Assembly: GCA_024701455.1 (NCBI GenBank)
Contig: JABXYP010000001.1
Coordinates: forward strand, 1,802,001 to 1,866,000
DNA from: Bacillus sp. A301a_S52
GTDB taxonomy: Bacteria > Bacillota > Bacilli > Bacillales > Salisediminibacteriaceae
DNA: 64,000 bases
Direction of reading: 5' to 3'
Shown here piece by piece: positions 32,526 to 42,330 of this stretch. How positions within the stretch are numbered: position 1 is the stretch's first letter; each line of letters opens with the position of its first letter. Position numbers and translations under genes: made by a program. The notes below the pieces were generated by a model, which did no database searches, had not been told where the DNA came from, and saw nothing but the letters and a program-made list of their open reading frames with translations.

Positions 32526-33358
32526 TTTAGTAATGCCTTAATATGATCACGATCATGAGCATACTTCTTATGTGTCGCTTTAAACATGTTATGGAAAGTG
32601 TTTTTAGTATCTTCTTCTAAAACATCTAATCCCACCCCTGTCACGCCCCCTGGAACAGTTACTCTTTTTTGTAATGTAGCCAAATCAAATTGTTTTCCTC
32701 TAAGTAATTCACCATAAGCAATTAACATTGATTCCGTAATTTTTAACGCTGTCCCCTCTTTTATACCAGTTTCTTCCACTGCACCTTTGATCATTTGTCT
32801 TACTAAAAAACTGATAAAAGCAGGCCCACAGCTAGATAAATCAGAAGCTGCTCTTGTTATATCTGCAGTAATAGAGATTGGGGAAGATATGAGATTAAAT
32901 AGTTGATTGAGTTCATTTTGTAGTCCATTTGAGCACCTGTTCCCGAAAGTCACTAATGATGGGCCTTGTAGAGATAAGTTAACAATGCTTGGAATAAATC
33001 GAACAACTGGTGTTTTAGTCTTATATAATATTTCTTCAGCTTCTTCAACTTGTAGCGGGCTTGTGATGGTAATAATGACGTGATGAGGTTTTAAGTAAGT
33101 TGACATATCTTTTAAAACTCCGACCATATCAGCAGGTTTTGTACAAACAAAAATCCAATCAGCATTATCAGCCAACGTACGACTATTCCTATGATCTGAT
33201 ATTTGTTTAAATTGGGCCTTTATTTTCTTCACTTTTTCAATGCTTCGATTGGTCACATGAATCATTTCTTCAGGAATTCCCGCTTTAACAAAAGATTCAA
33301 GTAAAATGCTTCCCATGCTCCCCGTTCCGATAAAACCCAATTGTTGCATGCTTAACAT
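32519..33358 (-). CDS. comER: ComER, pyrroline-5-carboxylate reductase-like protein
   Basis: About 279 residues with an N-terminal NAD(P)-binding LGFIGTGSMGSIL and the dimer-forming C-terminal helices of ProC (TVPGGVTGVGLDVLEE). In B. subtilis comER is divergent from comEA; here too. Its role in competence is not essential and it has been tied to sporulation and biofilm timing. The start is uncertain: ATG at 33358 is 4 nt after AGAGAGG, and ATG at 33349 is the alternative. Confidence 0.9.
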   Translation of the reverse strand: MLSMQQLGFIGTGSMGSILLESFVKAGIPEEMIHVTNRSIEKVKKIKAQFKQISDHRNSRTLADNADWIFVCTKPADMVGVLKDMSTYLKPHHVIITITSPLQVEEAEEILYKTKTPVVRFIPSIVNLSLQGPSLVTFGNRCSNGLQNELNQLFNLISSPISITADITRAASDLSSCGPAFISFLVRQMIKGAVEETGIKEGTALKITESMLIAYGELLRGKQFDLATLQKRVTVPGGVTGVGLDVLEEDTKNTFHNMFKATHKKYAHDRDHIKALLNK

Positions 33359-33432
33359 CACACCTCTCTAAATTGCTCGTTCTTAAAATCTTATGTATCT
33401 CTTTATAAATTCATGTCAAAAAGGAGAATTTT

Positions 33433-34062
33433 ATGAAACGATTCATTCACCATCGATTATTTAGGCACCCTGTCTATCTGGTAGGGGCAATAATAGCTAT
33501 TATCACTTTCCTTACCATTTTTTTCTTCACTAGTGAATCTGCTGAAAAGGAACATGCTAACGAGCTGACTGCCTTTTGGGAAGAGGAATATGAAGGAAAA
33601 GTGAATGAGGAAGTGGAGGAGCTCACTCAAGATATTATCGTAGATATTAAAGGAGAAGTGGCCAAACCAGGAATTTATAAAATGCAGCCAGATGATAGAG
33701 TGAATAATGTGGTTGCAAAGGCAGGAGGGTTTACCGATGAAGCGAATATAGAGGTCATTAACCTTGCTCAAAGGTGCTATGATGAGATGGTAATAGTGGT
33801 TCCGTCGTCTACAGATGATTCAGAAGGGACGTTGCCTCATTTAGCTGTAAGCGGTAGTGAGAATGAGGAAGGTATTTTTCTCAATGAAGCAACACTGGAC
33901 GATTTGACCTCCTTACCTGGTATTGGACCAGCAAAAGCGGAAGCCATCATCTCCTATCGAGAAGAGCATGGACCATTTCAAACGAAGGAGGACATTGTAA
34001 ATGTGCCTGGAATAGGAGAAAAAACACTTGAAACATTAGAAGACTACTTAATTATTAGATAG
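33433..34062 (+). CDS. comEA: competence DNA receptor ComEA
   Basis: Membrane-anchored DNA receptor for transformation. 209 residues: one N-terminal helix (about 14-34), an acidic linker, a SLBB domain at about 66-130 (IKGEVAKPGIYKMQ), and two helix-hairpin-helix motifs at the C-terminus (LTSLPGIGPAKAEAI and VNVPGIGEKTLETL). Start follows AAAGGAG. First gene of comEA-comEB-comEC. Confidence 0.96.
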   Translation: MKRFIHHRLFRHPVYLVGAIIAIITFLTIFFFTSESAEKEHANELTAFWEEEYEGKVNEEVEELTQDIIVDIKGEVAKPGIYKMQPDDRVNNVVAKAGGFTDEANIEVINLAQRCYDEMVIVVPSSTDDSEGTLPHLAVSGSENEEGIFLNEATLDDLTSLPGIGPAKAEAIISYREEHGPFQTKEDIVNVPGIGEKTLETLEDYLIIR

Positions 34063-34200
34063 GACAGCTTATCAACCTTATTCATTACCCTCGAGCTATT
34101 AATTCTTTTCAGCGCACTTTTCCCATTGATTAAATCGAGAACTTTGTCTAAACTTGATGAAGAATAGAAACAGATAAATGAAGAAAGGCGGGGGACTGAA

Positions 34201-34770
34201 ATGGAACGCATTTCATGGCACCAATACTTCATGGCACAAAGTCACTTGCTAGCTTTAAGAAGTACATGTACTAGATTGATGGTAGGAGCTACAGTTGTTA
34301 GGGATAAACGAATCATTGCTGGAGGATACAATGGTTCTATATCCGGTGGAAAGCATTGTATAGATGATGGTTGTTATCTAATTGATAATCATTGTGCAAG
34401 AACCGTTCACGCTGAAATAAATGCTCTTTTGCAATGTGCTAAATTCGGTGTTCCTACAGAAGGAGCAGAAATTTATGTGACCCATTTCCCGTGTTTAAAT
34501 TGTAGTAAGGCGTTAATACAAGCAGGTATCAAAAAAGTTTATTATGCTCAAGATTATAAAAATCACGAATTTGCTATTGAGATGTTTGATCAAGCTGGGG
34601 TAACAGTTGAGCAAGTTGAGCTTGAGGAAATGATTCTTGACACTAAAAACAAAGAAAAGTTATTGTTTACAGCAGAACTTTTACGGCAGCTAGAAGCTAA
34701 AGGCGCTGATAAAGAAATGATTGAAAAATTCAGAGACGAAGCCAACAAGCTATATACCTCATCTAGCTAA
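34201..34770 (+). CDS. comEB: dCMP deaminase-like protein ComEB
   Basis: 189 residues with the zinc deaminase motifs HAEINA and PCLNCSK. Converts dCMP to dUMP by family, though in B. subtilis it is not needed for DNA uptake and has been linked to localising competence proteins. Start follows GGCGGGGG. The 195 nt between this and comEC hold a GGGGG/CCCCC hairpin near 34818-34833. Confidence 0.94.
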   Translation: MERISWHQYFMAQSHLLALRSTCTRLMVGATVVRDKRIIAGGYNGSISGGKHCIDDGCYLIDNHCARTVHAEINALLQCAKFGVPTEGAEIYVTHFPCLNCSKALIQAGIKKVYYAQDYKNHEFAIEMFDQAGVTVEQVELEEMILDTKNKEKLLFTAELLRQLEAKGADKEMIEKFRDEANKLYTSSS

Positions 34771-34965
34771 AGAAGGGGATATTAACAGGACTTTTCCACA
34801 ACCTCATTTTTCGAAGGGGGAAACCTCCCCCTATCTCCACTTTCTACGCTATTATATTAAATTCCCATATCTAGATAGTCCAATTGAATTCTTTAGGACT
34901 GAAAAAAATGATTGTTTCGTACTACTTAACCATCAGTTTAGTGAAAATAACAAAAAGGGGGAGCC

Positions 34966-37263
34966 ATGAAGCCAGCGTATTACTGCATAGCTTTTTCAGT
35001 TATTAGCGGTTTATCTGCTAGTTTGTATGGGTGGCAACTTTGGTCAATTACCTTTCTCATTGTTGCTGCATTGCCACATCTTAAATATCTAAACCACTTA
35101 AAGGCATGGATAAGCCTGTTTTTCTATGTGACATTAATGGGGATATGTTATATATATGGACATTACATCATAGAGAGTCGTGTTTCTTATTTAGATGGAG
35201 AGGAAACAGAATTTAGTGCTCGTATATTAACAGAACCGAGAAAGACGTCATTAGGACGAAGCTTATCTTTTCAAGCGAAGCTAAAACACGGCGAAAAAAT
35301 ATATATTTATTTACCATATAAGGAGAATCTATTAAAGCCAGTTTTAAATGATGAATGTGAATTTAAAGGTAAGTTGTCCCCTCCAAAATCGGCAAGAAAT
35401 CCATATAGTTTTGATTATAATACCTTCTTACGTGAGCAAAATATATATTGGACAGTGACAGTTAATTCTAATAGTTTAACATGTGAAGAAGGAGATTCTA
35501 ATTGGTTTCACACACTAAAGAAATGGCGGAGTAACACCATTGATCAACTTACGTATGCAAAAGATGAAGAAGCTTCAGCTTTAATTGCTGCTCTCGTGTT
35601 TGGAGACAGATCTTTATTCAGTGAACAACGTTTGGATCAATTTAGACAACTAGGTATTATACATTTACTGGCGGTATCTGGCTTGCACATCGGTTTAGTC
35701 ACAGCCGTGCTTTATTATTTATTGTACAGAATTGGTATGACGAGAGAAAATGCTGCCTATTTTGTTATGGCTATTTTGCCTGTTTATGCACTAATAGCAG
35801 GTGGAGCGCCGTCTGTCATTCGTGCTTCCCTAACCTGCCTATTTGTCATACTAACTGTTCGTTTTAAATGGAGACTCAGCCTTTTAGACATCCTCGCGAT
35901 CGTATGTATCATTCTCTTGTTAAGTAACCCTTTTTACCTCTATCATCTCGGTTTTCAATTGTCATTTTTGACAAGCTTTTCCCTCCTTTTATCAAAGCGC
36001 ATTTTTCTTAACTCCTCACCATTTCTCAGTTTGCTTAAAGTGACAGGTGTAGCTCAACTCATCTCCTTACCGTTAATGCTTTATCATTTTTATGAGGTCT
36101 CAGTTTTGTCATTACTTATCAATATGTTTTTTATTCCTTTCGTGTCTCTTTGGGTATTGCCGCTGGCCTTTATTACCGTGTTCCTTCAGTTATTATGGCC
36201 ACCAGTTGCTAGTTTCTCTTTTACATTGATTAGCCAGTCGCTAAAGCCTGTCTATATGGTTATAGCTGAATGGACATGGCCGCAACTAGTTACAGGGCAA
36301 CCTTCTCAACGTGTGCTTTTAGCTATGATTATCACTATTATTTTGTGTTTAGTCTTATGGGAAGCCCAAAAAAAGAAATGGTTAGTTATTGCTGGATTCT
36401 GTAGTTTATTGCTAGTTGCTTTGCCAATTATTTTATCTCATTTTAATGGAAAAACGGTTGTTACGATACTTGATGTTGGTCAAGGGGATGCTATTGTCAT
36501 TGAATTACCGTATAGAAATGGTGTTTACCTAATAGATACAGGAGGTGTTATTCGTTGGGAAAGTGATTTGATTGAAAATAATGAAAAAACGGTGGCAGGT
36601 CCAGGAAAAAATGTCATTGAACCCTTTTTAAAAGCAAAAGGGATCAAACATATAGATCGGCTTATTCTTACTCATGGTCATTTAGATCACCTTGGTGAAA
36701 CATGTTATTTGACAGAGGTGGTAACCATTGGTGAAGCTTTTTATCCATTAGCGGAGTCTGTACCTCAAGAAGCTAAAAGTCAGTTAATGTGTTTGGATGA
36801 TAAAAATATTCCAATTATCCAAGCTGAAAAGGGGATGTCTTGGAATGTTGGTGACGATTCTTTTTTCATCGTGCACCCCCACGGTGATGAAATGGAGGAA
36901 AATGACCGTTCGATCGTTCTTTTAGCTAATTTGAGTGGGATCTCGTTTTTGTTTACAGGCGATTTAGAAGAAGAGGGGGAAAAACGTTTATTAACTCATT
37001 ATCCCAATTTGAAAGCTGATATTTTAAAAGTGGGTCATCATGGTAGTAGAACATCCACAAAGGAAGAACTGCTAGAACAGTTGAAGCCTAAAGTAGGAGT
37101 GGTTTCTGTAGGGGGAAATAATACATTTGGCCATCCGTATCCTGATGTATTAACGCGCCTTGAAAGCCATCAAATCACCGTTTTTCGTACAGATATTCAT
37201 GGGGCTATTACAATAGAATTTAAGGATAACTTTTCTTTTACTATAGATCATTTTCTAAAATAA
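34966..37263 (+). CDS. comEC: DNA internalisation channel ComEC/Rec2
   Basis: A 765-residue polytopic membrane protein. The N-terminal DUF4131 domain (about 30-165) is followed by the competence domain with about eight helices (about 200-450; LLAVSGLHIGLV) and a C-terminal metallo-beta-lactamase fold (about 485-755) with DVGQGDAIVIE, THGHLDHLGE, GDLEEEGE and HHGSRTS. The metal-ligand set looks complete, so the nuclease that degrades the non-transforming strand may be active. Start follows AAGGGGGAG. Confidence 0.96.
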   Translation: MKPAYYCIAFSVISGLSASLYGWQLWSITFLIVAALPHLKYLNHLKAWISLFFYVTLMGICYIYGHYIIESRVSYLDGEETEFSARILTEPRKTSLGRSLSFQAKLKHGEKIYIYLPYKENLLKPVLNDECEFKGKLSPPKSARNPYSFDYNTFLREQNIYWTVTVNSNSLTCEEGDSNWFHTLKKWRSNTIDQLTYAKDEEASALIAALVFGDRSLFSEQRLDQFRQLGIIHLLAVSGLHIGLVTAVLYYLLYRIGMTRENAAYFVMAILPVYALIAGGAPSVIRASLTCLFVILTVRFKWRLSLLDILAIVCIILLLSNPFYLYHLGFQLSFLTSFSLLLSKRIFLNSSPFLSLLKVTGVAQLISLPLMLYHFYEVSVLSLLINMFFIPFVSLWVLPLAFITVFLQLLWPPVASFSFTLISQSLKPVYMVIAEWTWPQLVTGQPSQRVLLAMIITIILCLVLWEAQKKKWLVIAGFCSLLLVALPIILSHFNGKTVVTILDVGQGDAIVIELPYRNGVYLIDTGGVIRWESDLIENNEKTVAGPGKNVIEPFLKAKGIKHIDRLILTHGHLDHLGETCYLTEVVTIGEAFYPLAESVPQEAKSQLMCLDDKNIPIIQAEKGMSWNVGDDSFFIVHPHGDEMEENDRSIVLLANLSGISFLFTGDLEEEGEKRLLTHYPNLKADILKVGHHGSRTSTKEELLEQLKPKVGVVSVGGNNTFGHPYPDVLTRLESHQITVFRTDIHGAITIEFKDNFSFTIDHFLK

Positions 37264-37267
37264 ATTG

Positions 37268-37294
37268 CAAAAACACGCACCTAAAGGGGCGTGC
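37268..37294 (-). terminator. terminator for yqzM
   Basis: On the minus strand CACGCCCC TTTA GGTGCGTG is followed by TTTTTGC. It also lies 5 nt after the comEC stop on the other strand. Confidence 0.7.
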
Positions 37295-37330
37295 TCATAG
37301 ACAAGTATATTATGTAGCTGAATAGTCATA

Positions 37331-37462
37331 TTAAAGTGCTAAATCAATCACTTGGGCAATAATGAAAATTAAGGCGAAAAATCCAAATCCTACCACAAAA
37401 CCAATACCACTGTCTATTGCATCGTTTCGCTTTGATTGAACTTCTTTTTCAAATTCATTCAT
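37331..37462 (-). CDS. yqzM: YqzM family small membrane protein
   Basis: A 43-codon gene. The product is MNEFEKEVQSKRNDAIDSG, then one membrane helix (residues 20-40, GIGFVVGFGFFALIFIIAQ). GGAGGGATAGAAA lies directly before the ATG. B. subtilis yqzM is at the same place, downstream of and opposite to comEC. Function unknown. Confidence 0.85.
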   Translation of the reverse strand: MNEFEKEVQSKRNDAIDSGIGFVVGFGFFALIFIIAQVIDLAL

Positions 37463-37717
37463 TTTCTATCCCTCCTGTCACTTTTCTAGTATAGGCTAAA
37501 TGCTAAAAAAAATCCACAGTTGAGTAACAATTAAAAGTTAAAATAACTATTGAATCCCATTTTTAAAAATTAGTAAACCAGCAAGTGTTAGATATCCTAA
37601 GTACTTTTGAACAATGAAGCTAATCCGCTTATTCAAAATTGCTTTTTCTAATAGTTGTCACCTATAGAATGTGCCAGCATAGGATAAGATATCAATACAA
37701 TTCAATAAGGAGTAACT

Positions 37718-37783
37718 ATGATTATCGTCACTAGGGGGTGTCCTAGGCGCTTTCTAGCGGCGTTTATCATAAATGGAGGATAG
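37718..37783 (+). CDS. possible 21-residue leader peptide upstream of holA
   Basis: ATG at 37718 follows AAGGAG by 5 nt. The frame encodes MIIVTRGCPRRFLAAFIING plus one glycine, then TAG. The last codons lie in the 5' arm of a strong terminator, as in attenuator-type leaders, and two of three arginines use AGG. Chance is not excluded for so short a frame; no homologue is known to me. Confidence 0.3.
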   Translation: MIIVTRGCPRRFLAAFIINGG

Positions 37784-37809
37784 TTATATAAACACTATTC
37801 TCCTTTTTC
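37771..37809 (+). terminator. terminator/attenuator upstream of holA
   Basis: GGAGGATAGT (37775-37784) pairs over 10 bp with ACTATTCTCC (37794-37803), one pair being G-T, then TTTTT. It precedes the holA start by about 55 nt, so it would stop any transcript begun upstream before it reaches holA. Confidence 0.75.
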
Positions 37810-37863
37810 CTTTATAAGCCTTATGGTAAAATACACATGACAATAAGGGAAGAGGGTTTGACT

Positions 37864-38898
37864 ATGTCATATGTGGATGTATTAAAAGAAATTAACAAAG
37901 GGAATCTTTCCCCACTTTATTTATTATACGGTTCTGAAACCTATCTAGTTGAAGATATTTTACAAAGAATTATTTCTGCCACCCTCTCACGTGAGGAGCA
38001 GGAGTTTAATTTATCTAAATTTGATATGCAGGAACATGCGGTAGAAATAGCTATTGAAGAAGCCTATACTTATCCGTTTATGGGGGGAAAACGTGTTGTG
38101 ATTGTCAAAAATGCTTATTTTTTGTCAGCACAACAAACGAAAGAAAAGGTTGAGCATGATATGAAGAAATTACAATCGTACATTGATAATCCAGCGGCGG
38201 AAACGATTTTTATTCTGGTTGCCCCTTATGAAAAATTAGACGAAAGAAAAAAACTTGTCAAATCGCTTAAGAAGCAAGGGGTAATAATGGAAGGAAAACC
38301 TTTAGAGGAAAAGGATTTACGTCACTGGGTTGGGAGTAAGGGTGAAGAGTTTGGTGTGACATTTAATTCAGAAGCTCAAGGAGCACTTCTTGCGTTGACA
38401 GGTGCCAATTTAATGATTATGGCATCGGAAATACAAAAATTAGCACTTCACGTTGGAGAAGGTGAGACGGTTCAACAACATCATGTGGAAAGCCTTGTGG
38501 CAAGGTCTCTTGAACAAGACATTTTTTCACTTGTTGATAGTGTCGTAAAGTCAAATGTGCCACGCGCTCTTAAAATATATAAAGACTTATTAAAACAAAA
38601 GGAAGCCCCTTTAAAAATAACAGCGCTTATGGTTCGCCAGTTTCGTATTTTATATCAAGTTAAACAGCTTGTTAGTCAAGGTTATGGTGAAAAAATGATT
38701 GCTTCCCAATTGAAATTACACCCATATGTTGTTAAATTGGCTGGAAGACAAGTGAAGAAATTTGATGACAGTCAATTACTAATGCTCATTGATCAACTCG
38801 CTGACCTTGATTATCGGATTAAAACAGGGCAAGTGAATGATGAATTAGGAGTAGAGCTCTTTTTGCTAAAAAGACAACCGCATAACCTATCGGTATAG
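37864..38898 (+). CDS. holA: DNA polymerase III delta subunit
   Basis: Clamp-loader subunit that opens the beta clamp. 344 residues from the ATG at 37864 (SYVDVLKEINKG). PLYLLYGSETYLVEDIL is the conserved N-terminal segment; domains I-III follow with the DIFSLVDSVV and late arginine-rich helices. An ATG 27 nt upstream is open but poorly placed. B. subtilis yqeN is the same gene. Confidence 0.94.
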   Translation: MSYVDVLKEINKGNLSPLYLLYGSETYLVEDILQRIISATLSREEQEFNLSKFDMQEHAVEIAIEEAYTYPFMGGKRVVIVKNAYFLSAQQTKEKVEHDMKKLQSYIDNPAAETIFILVAPYEKLDERKKLVKSLKKQGVIMEGKPLEEKDLRHWVGSKGEEFGVTFNSEAQGALLALTGANLMIMASEIQKLALHVGEGETVQQHHVESLVARSLEQDIFSLVDSVVKSNVPRALKIYKDLLKQKEAPLKITALMVRQFRILYQVKQLVSQGYGEKMIASQLKLHPYVVKLAGRQVKKFDDSQLLMLIDQLADLDYRIKTGQVNDELGVELFLLKRQPHNLSV

Positions 38899-39004
38899 GA
38901 TTAATTTAAAAGTTTATTGTAAGATTAGGTAAGCCCCATGATTAGAGGTACATGTCCAGACTGCTAAATAAATTGGCTTAAGCCCGTCTTAAAATTTTCA
39001 AAAT

Positions 39005-39045
39005 AAAAAGGCATATCACTATAAATTGAGTGAATGCCTTTTTTT
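39005..39045 (+). terminator. bidirectional terminator between holA and rpsT
   Basis: AAAAAGGCAT...CACT pairs with AGTG...ATGCCTTTTTTT. A and T runs on either side let it serve both convergent genes. Confidence 0.88.
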
Positions 39046-39046
39046 G

Positions 39047-39313
39047 TTATGCAGAAATTTCGTTTAAACGTTGTTGTAACCGTGACTTTTGACGGTTAGC
39101 TGCGTTTTTATGGAAAAGACCTCTATTCGCTGCTTTATCAAGCTTTTTTGTAGCAACAAGGAATGCTTCCTTAGCACCCTCAACGTCTTTTTCTTCAGCT
39201 TTTGCATTAAAGACTTTGATTGATCTACGTAGGTCTGATTTAAATGCAGCATTCTGGGCACGGCGCTTTTCATTCGTCCGTCCGCGTTTGATAGCAGATT
39301 TAATGTTTGCCAT
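39047..39313 (-). CDS. rpsT: 30S ribosomal protein S20
   Basis: 88 residues beginning [20 protein letters not shown], a helical, strongly basic protein binding 16S rRNA. ATG at 39313 follows GGGGAGGTG. A longer frame upstream has no support. Monocistronic, convergent with holA and divergent from gpr. Confidence 0.97.
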   Translation of the reverse strand: MANIKSAIKRGRTNEKRRAQNAAFKSDLRRSIKVFNAKAEEKDVEGAKEAFLVATKKLDKAANRGLFHKNAANRQKSRLQQRLNEISA

Positions 39314-39395
39314 CTGTTTCACCTCCCCAATGCAATCGTAATAACCTTTCCTTTTGCGTGCAACACTAAGGATTGTACCAAAACACCATTTAAAA

Positions 39396-39426
39396 TGCAA
39401 TAACATTTTCCAAGCAGGACATACTT
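39396..39426 (+). promoter_or_regulatory. candidate sigma-G promoter of gpr
   Basis: TGCAAT (39396-39401), 18 nt, then CATACTT (39420-39426) partly fits the forespore consensus (GHATR, 18, CATHHTA). The -10 fits well, the -35 only partly. gpr is forespore-expressed in Bacillus. Confidence 0.4.
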
Positions 39427-39453
39427 TATTTAATGAACAATGGAGGCGATAGG

Positions 39454-40572
39454 ATGGATAAAATTGATTTATCAAACTATCAAGTGAGAACAGATTTAGC
39501 AGTTGAAGCGCATTCACTTGCACGTGAAAGAGAGGGGACAGACCAGTCGGAAAGTCAAGGGTCAGTTGAGAATGGTGTCAATTTAGACGAGAGAGATCAT
39601 GATGGGATAGCGATTACTCATGTGACGATTGACGGCAAGGCAGCGGAAAGGTTAGGTAAAAAAGCAGGACATTATTTAACATTACAAATTGATGGGATCA
39701 GACAAAAAGATACGGCATTACAAGCCCAAGCAGAAAAAGTATTTGCTAAAGAATTCGATCGTTTCCTTTCGTCTGTTGGAATTGATCGCGAAGCCACTTG
39801 CTTGGTGGTAGGTTTAGGGAATTGGAATGTTACACCAGACGCTCTAGGACCACTGGTGACGGAAAATCTTCTTATCACCAAGCATTTATTTGAACTACAA
39901 CCGGAAAACGTCCAAGATGGATTCAGAGCTGTAAGTGCTATTTCACCTGGTGTGATGGGCCTTACAGGAATTGAAACAAGTGACATCATTTTTGGAGTTG
40001 TAGAAAAAGTAAAGCCTGATTTCATCATTGCCGTAGATGCTTTGGCGGCGAGGTCAATCGATCGGGTGAATACGACGATACAAATATCTGATACAGGTAT
40101 TCATCCTGGTTCTGGTGTAGGCAATAAACGAAAAGAAATTTCTAAAGAGGTATTAGGCATACCTGTCATTGCCATTGGCGTCCCGACGGTAGTAGATGCT
40201 GTTTCAATTACGAGTGATACGATAGATTATCTCTTAAAGCACTTTGGAAGAGAAACAACAGAGGGGCAATCTCCAAAGCGGGCGTTAGCCCCAGCTGGTA
40301 TGACGTTCGGTGAGAAAAAGAAGCTGACCGAAGAGGATATGCCAAGTGATAAAGAACGAAATATGTATTTAGGAATCGTCGGGGGACTTGAAGAAGATGA
40401 AAAACGCCAACTAATTCACGAAGTTCTGTCACCACTCGGCCACAATTTAATGGTGACGCCTAAAGAAGTGGATGAGTTTATTGAAGATATGGCTAATCTT
40501 TTAGCCCAAGGAATTAATACGGCTTTGCATTCTGATGTGACTGATGAAAATTCAGGATCCTATACACATTAG
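39454..40572 (+). CDS. gpr: GPR germination protease, zymogen
   Basis: Degrades small acid-soluble spore proteins at germination. 372 residues from the ATG at 39454 after GGAGGCG. The N-terminal [15 protein letters not shown] holds the autoprocessing site near residue 14-15 by comparison with B. megaterium [21 protein letters not shown] and [13 protein letters not shown] carry the catalytic aspartates. The ending GSYTH is as in other GPRs. Confidence 0.96.
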   Translation: MDKIDLSNYQVRTDLAVEAHSLAREREGTDQSESQGSVENGVNLDERDHDGIAITHVTIDGKAAERLGKKAGHYLTLQIDGIRQKDTALQAQAEKVFAKEFDRFLSSVGIDREATCLVVGLGNWNVTPDALGPLVTENLLITKHLFELQPENVQDGFRAVSAISPGVMGLTGIETSDIIFGVVEKVKPDFIIAVDALAARSIDRVNTTIQISDTGIHPGSGVGNKRKEISKEVLGIPVIAIGVPTVVDAVSITSDTIDYLLKHFGRETTEGQSPKRALAPAGMTFGEKKKLTEEDMPSDKERNMYLGIVGGLEEDEKRQLIHEVLSPLGHNLMVTPKEVDEFIEDMANLLAQGINTALHSDVTDENSGSYTH

Positions 40573-40641
40573 AACAGTTCTAAACCCTCTTTTTCAGCAT
40601 AAGAATAACCTATGGACAAGCTGAAAGAGAGGGTGAATTTT

Positions 40642-41814
40642 ATGAAAAAACATACATATATAAAAAGACCTCGCCCGATTTACCGCCCTAGGACAAGCAT
40701 AAGGAAACTAATGTTAATGGCTTTCACCGGTACATTGATCGTATTTTTTATTGCAGCAACCTTAACATCGTTTGGTTCTGGCCGCCATTTAACATCAGCG
40801 TCTGTTAATAACATAAGCAATAATTTATCAGTTGAAACGCTTGTCTACGTTTTAGGGAACGAAAACCGCTATTTTAAGCAGTCATTACCAGAAGGACACG
40901 ACTCACTTTCTGTAACCCCACTTATGTTGCAATTAACGACAAACATTAATACTGAAGATCCAAGAAGTTTACTAGGAAGAGAGTTGCCAGGTTTCTCTTT
41001 ATTTGATGGTCGAATTCTAACAGCTGGTGAAGGTGTTGATTATACATCTATGCCAATTGAATCTGCCCCTCCTATGGAAGTGTTACTGGCAGAGAGAGAG
41101 GCGTCTACAGAACGCTTAGAAGAAATAGCCGATTTAAAACAATCTATAGCTGAAACGGATAACTTAGATGACTTACCGGTCACCGTTCATATCATCCATA
41201 CCCATAACAGAGAATCTTATTTACCAGAACTACAAAATACATCGGATCCTTTTCATGAGAGTGTCAATATTACACTAGCGGGTGAACGGCTTGGAATTGA
41301 ATTAGCTAAGTATGGTATCAGAGCAGATGTGGATACGACGGATATTGGGGCAGAGCTAAATGAGCGCAGTTGGAGATTCAGTCAATCTTACGAAATATCT
41401 AGAGAAATTATGGAAGAAGCAAAGCAGGAAAATGAGGAGATTCAATTTTATTTTGATCTTCATCGAGATTCTCAACCAAGGGAAAATACCACTGTGGAAC
41501 TAAATGGAGAAACGTATGCCCAAGCTTTATTCGTCATTGGGGAAAATAACCCAGACTATGAAAAAAATAAGGCGCTTGCGAATAAATTACATGAAAGGCT
41601 CCAGGAAGACTATTATGGTTTAAGCCGTGGAATTTTTGCACCGCCAGTCAGTGAAGGTAGTCGGAATGGTGTATACAATCAGGATTTATCGGAAAATGCG
41701 CTACTCGTTGAGTTTGGAGGGATAGAAAATTCTCTTGAGGAAGTTTATCGAACGGTTGAAGCGTTCGCAGAAGTGTTTAGTGAGTTTTATTGGGATCAGC
41801 AAGATATGGAATGA
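40642..41814 (+). CDS. spoIIP: stage II sporulation protein P
   Basis: Peptidoglycan hydrolase of the engulfment complex with SpoIID and SpoIIM. 390 residues from ATG 40642 after GAGAGGG. One membrane helix near residues 22-45 anchors it; the C-terminal amidase/endopeptidase domain starts near residue 180 (HIIHTHNRESYLPEL) and includes FDLHRDSQ and VEFGGIENSLEE, the zinc-binding residues. Forms a short cluster with gpr and yqxA. Confidence 0.95.
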   Translation: MKKHTYIKRPRPIYRPRTSIRKLMLMAFTGTLIVFFIAATLTSFGSGRHLTSASVNNISNNLSVETLVYVLGNENRYFKQSLPEGHDSLSVTPLMLQLTTNINTEDPRSLLGRELPGFSLFDGRILTAGEGVDYTSMPIESAPPMEVLLAEREASTERLEEIADLKQSIAETDNLDDLPVTVHIIHTHNRESYLPELQNTSDPFHESVNITLAGERLGIELAKYGIRADVDTTDIGAELNERSWRFSQSYEISREIMEEAKQENEEIQFYFDLHRDSQPRENTTVELNGETYAQALFVIGENNPDYEKNKALANKLHERLQEDYYGLSRGIFAPPVSEGSRNGVYNQDLSENALLVEFGGIENSLEEVYRTVEAFAEVFSEFYWDQQDME

Positions 41815-41835
41815 CCCTGGGAGGTGAGGAATACG

Positions 41836-42246
41836 ATGGCGCATGTTACTTTTAGAGCAGTGTTGTTAATTTCTACTCTAATGTTTGGATTTATATTAGG
41901 CATTTTGTATTCAGATAATAGTGTGTCTGTAGGGGGTTTTGGTTTTAATACAGGGGAAAAGGAAATCGAGGAGGAAGAGTCTAACACACGTTATAGACTT
42001 AAAGAAACTGCTGATAGCAATTTTATCGAAATGGAAGATGATGAGGGACTTGTCATTTATCATGGTGGTGATAAAACTTTACATGGAAGCCTTCCTAATA
42101 GTGGTACCTATAAATTAAAAGAAAATGATGCCCGAAGGCTACATGAAGATCAGCCGGCTCCTTTATTTACAGAGCTAGGGGTAAAAACAGCGGAGGCTTT
42201 TGAACAGGCATTTAGTCGTATGCTGGCCGTTTTTGATGCTCATTAA
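41836..42246 (+). CDS. yqxA: YqxA family (DUF3679-like) protein
   Basis: 136 residues with one N-terminal membrane helix (about 7-28) and an acidic periplasmic-side domain. Start is ATG 41836 after GGGAGGTGAGG; a GTG 12 nt upstream overlaps the ribosome site. By position between spoIIP and lepA it equals B. subtilis yqxA. Function unknown. Confidence 0.82.
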   Translation: MAHVTFRAVLLISTLMFGFILGILYSDNSVSVGGFGFNTGEKEIEEEESNTRYRLKETADSNFIEMEDDEGLVIYHGGDKTLHGSLPNSGTYKLKENDARRLHEDQPAPLFTELGVKTAEAFEQAFSRMLAVFDAH

Positions 42247-42265
42247 AGAGCGATAGAGATCAGGT

Positions 42266-42297
42266 AGGCTGTTGAAATAAGTTTCTCTCAACAGCCT
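42266..42297 (+). terminator. terminator after yqxA
   Basis: AGGCTGTTGA pairs with TCAACAGCCT, followed by TTATTTTAG, 20 nt beyond the yqxA stop. Confidence 0.85.
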
Positions 42298-42330
42298 TTA
42301 TTTTAGTATTCGCTTATGCAACTAAGAAAC

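Larger units (their letters stand above)
37547..37863. other. intergenic region upstream of holA
   Basis: This region lies between yqzM and holA. It holds a 21-codon ORF with a terminator (listed separately) and, on the minus strand at 37547-37651, an open frame reading LNKRISFIVQKYLGYLTLAG that looks like the end of a membrane protein but has no ribosome site. No clear holA promoter was found. Confidence 0.45.

Noticed and set aside
34721..34969. 82-codon frame between comEB and comEC
   Set aside because: It begins inside comEB in another frame, has no ribosome site and its composition looks random.
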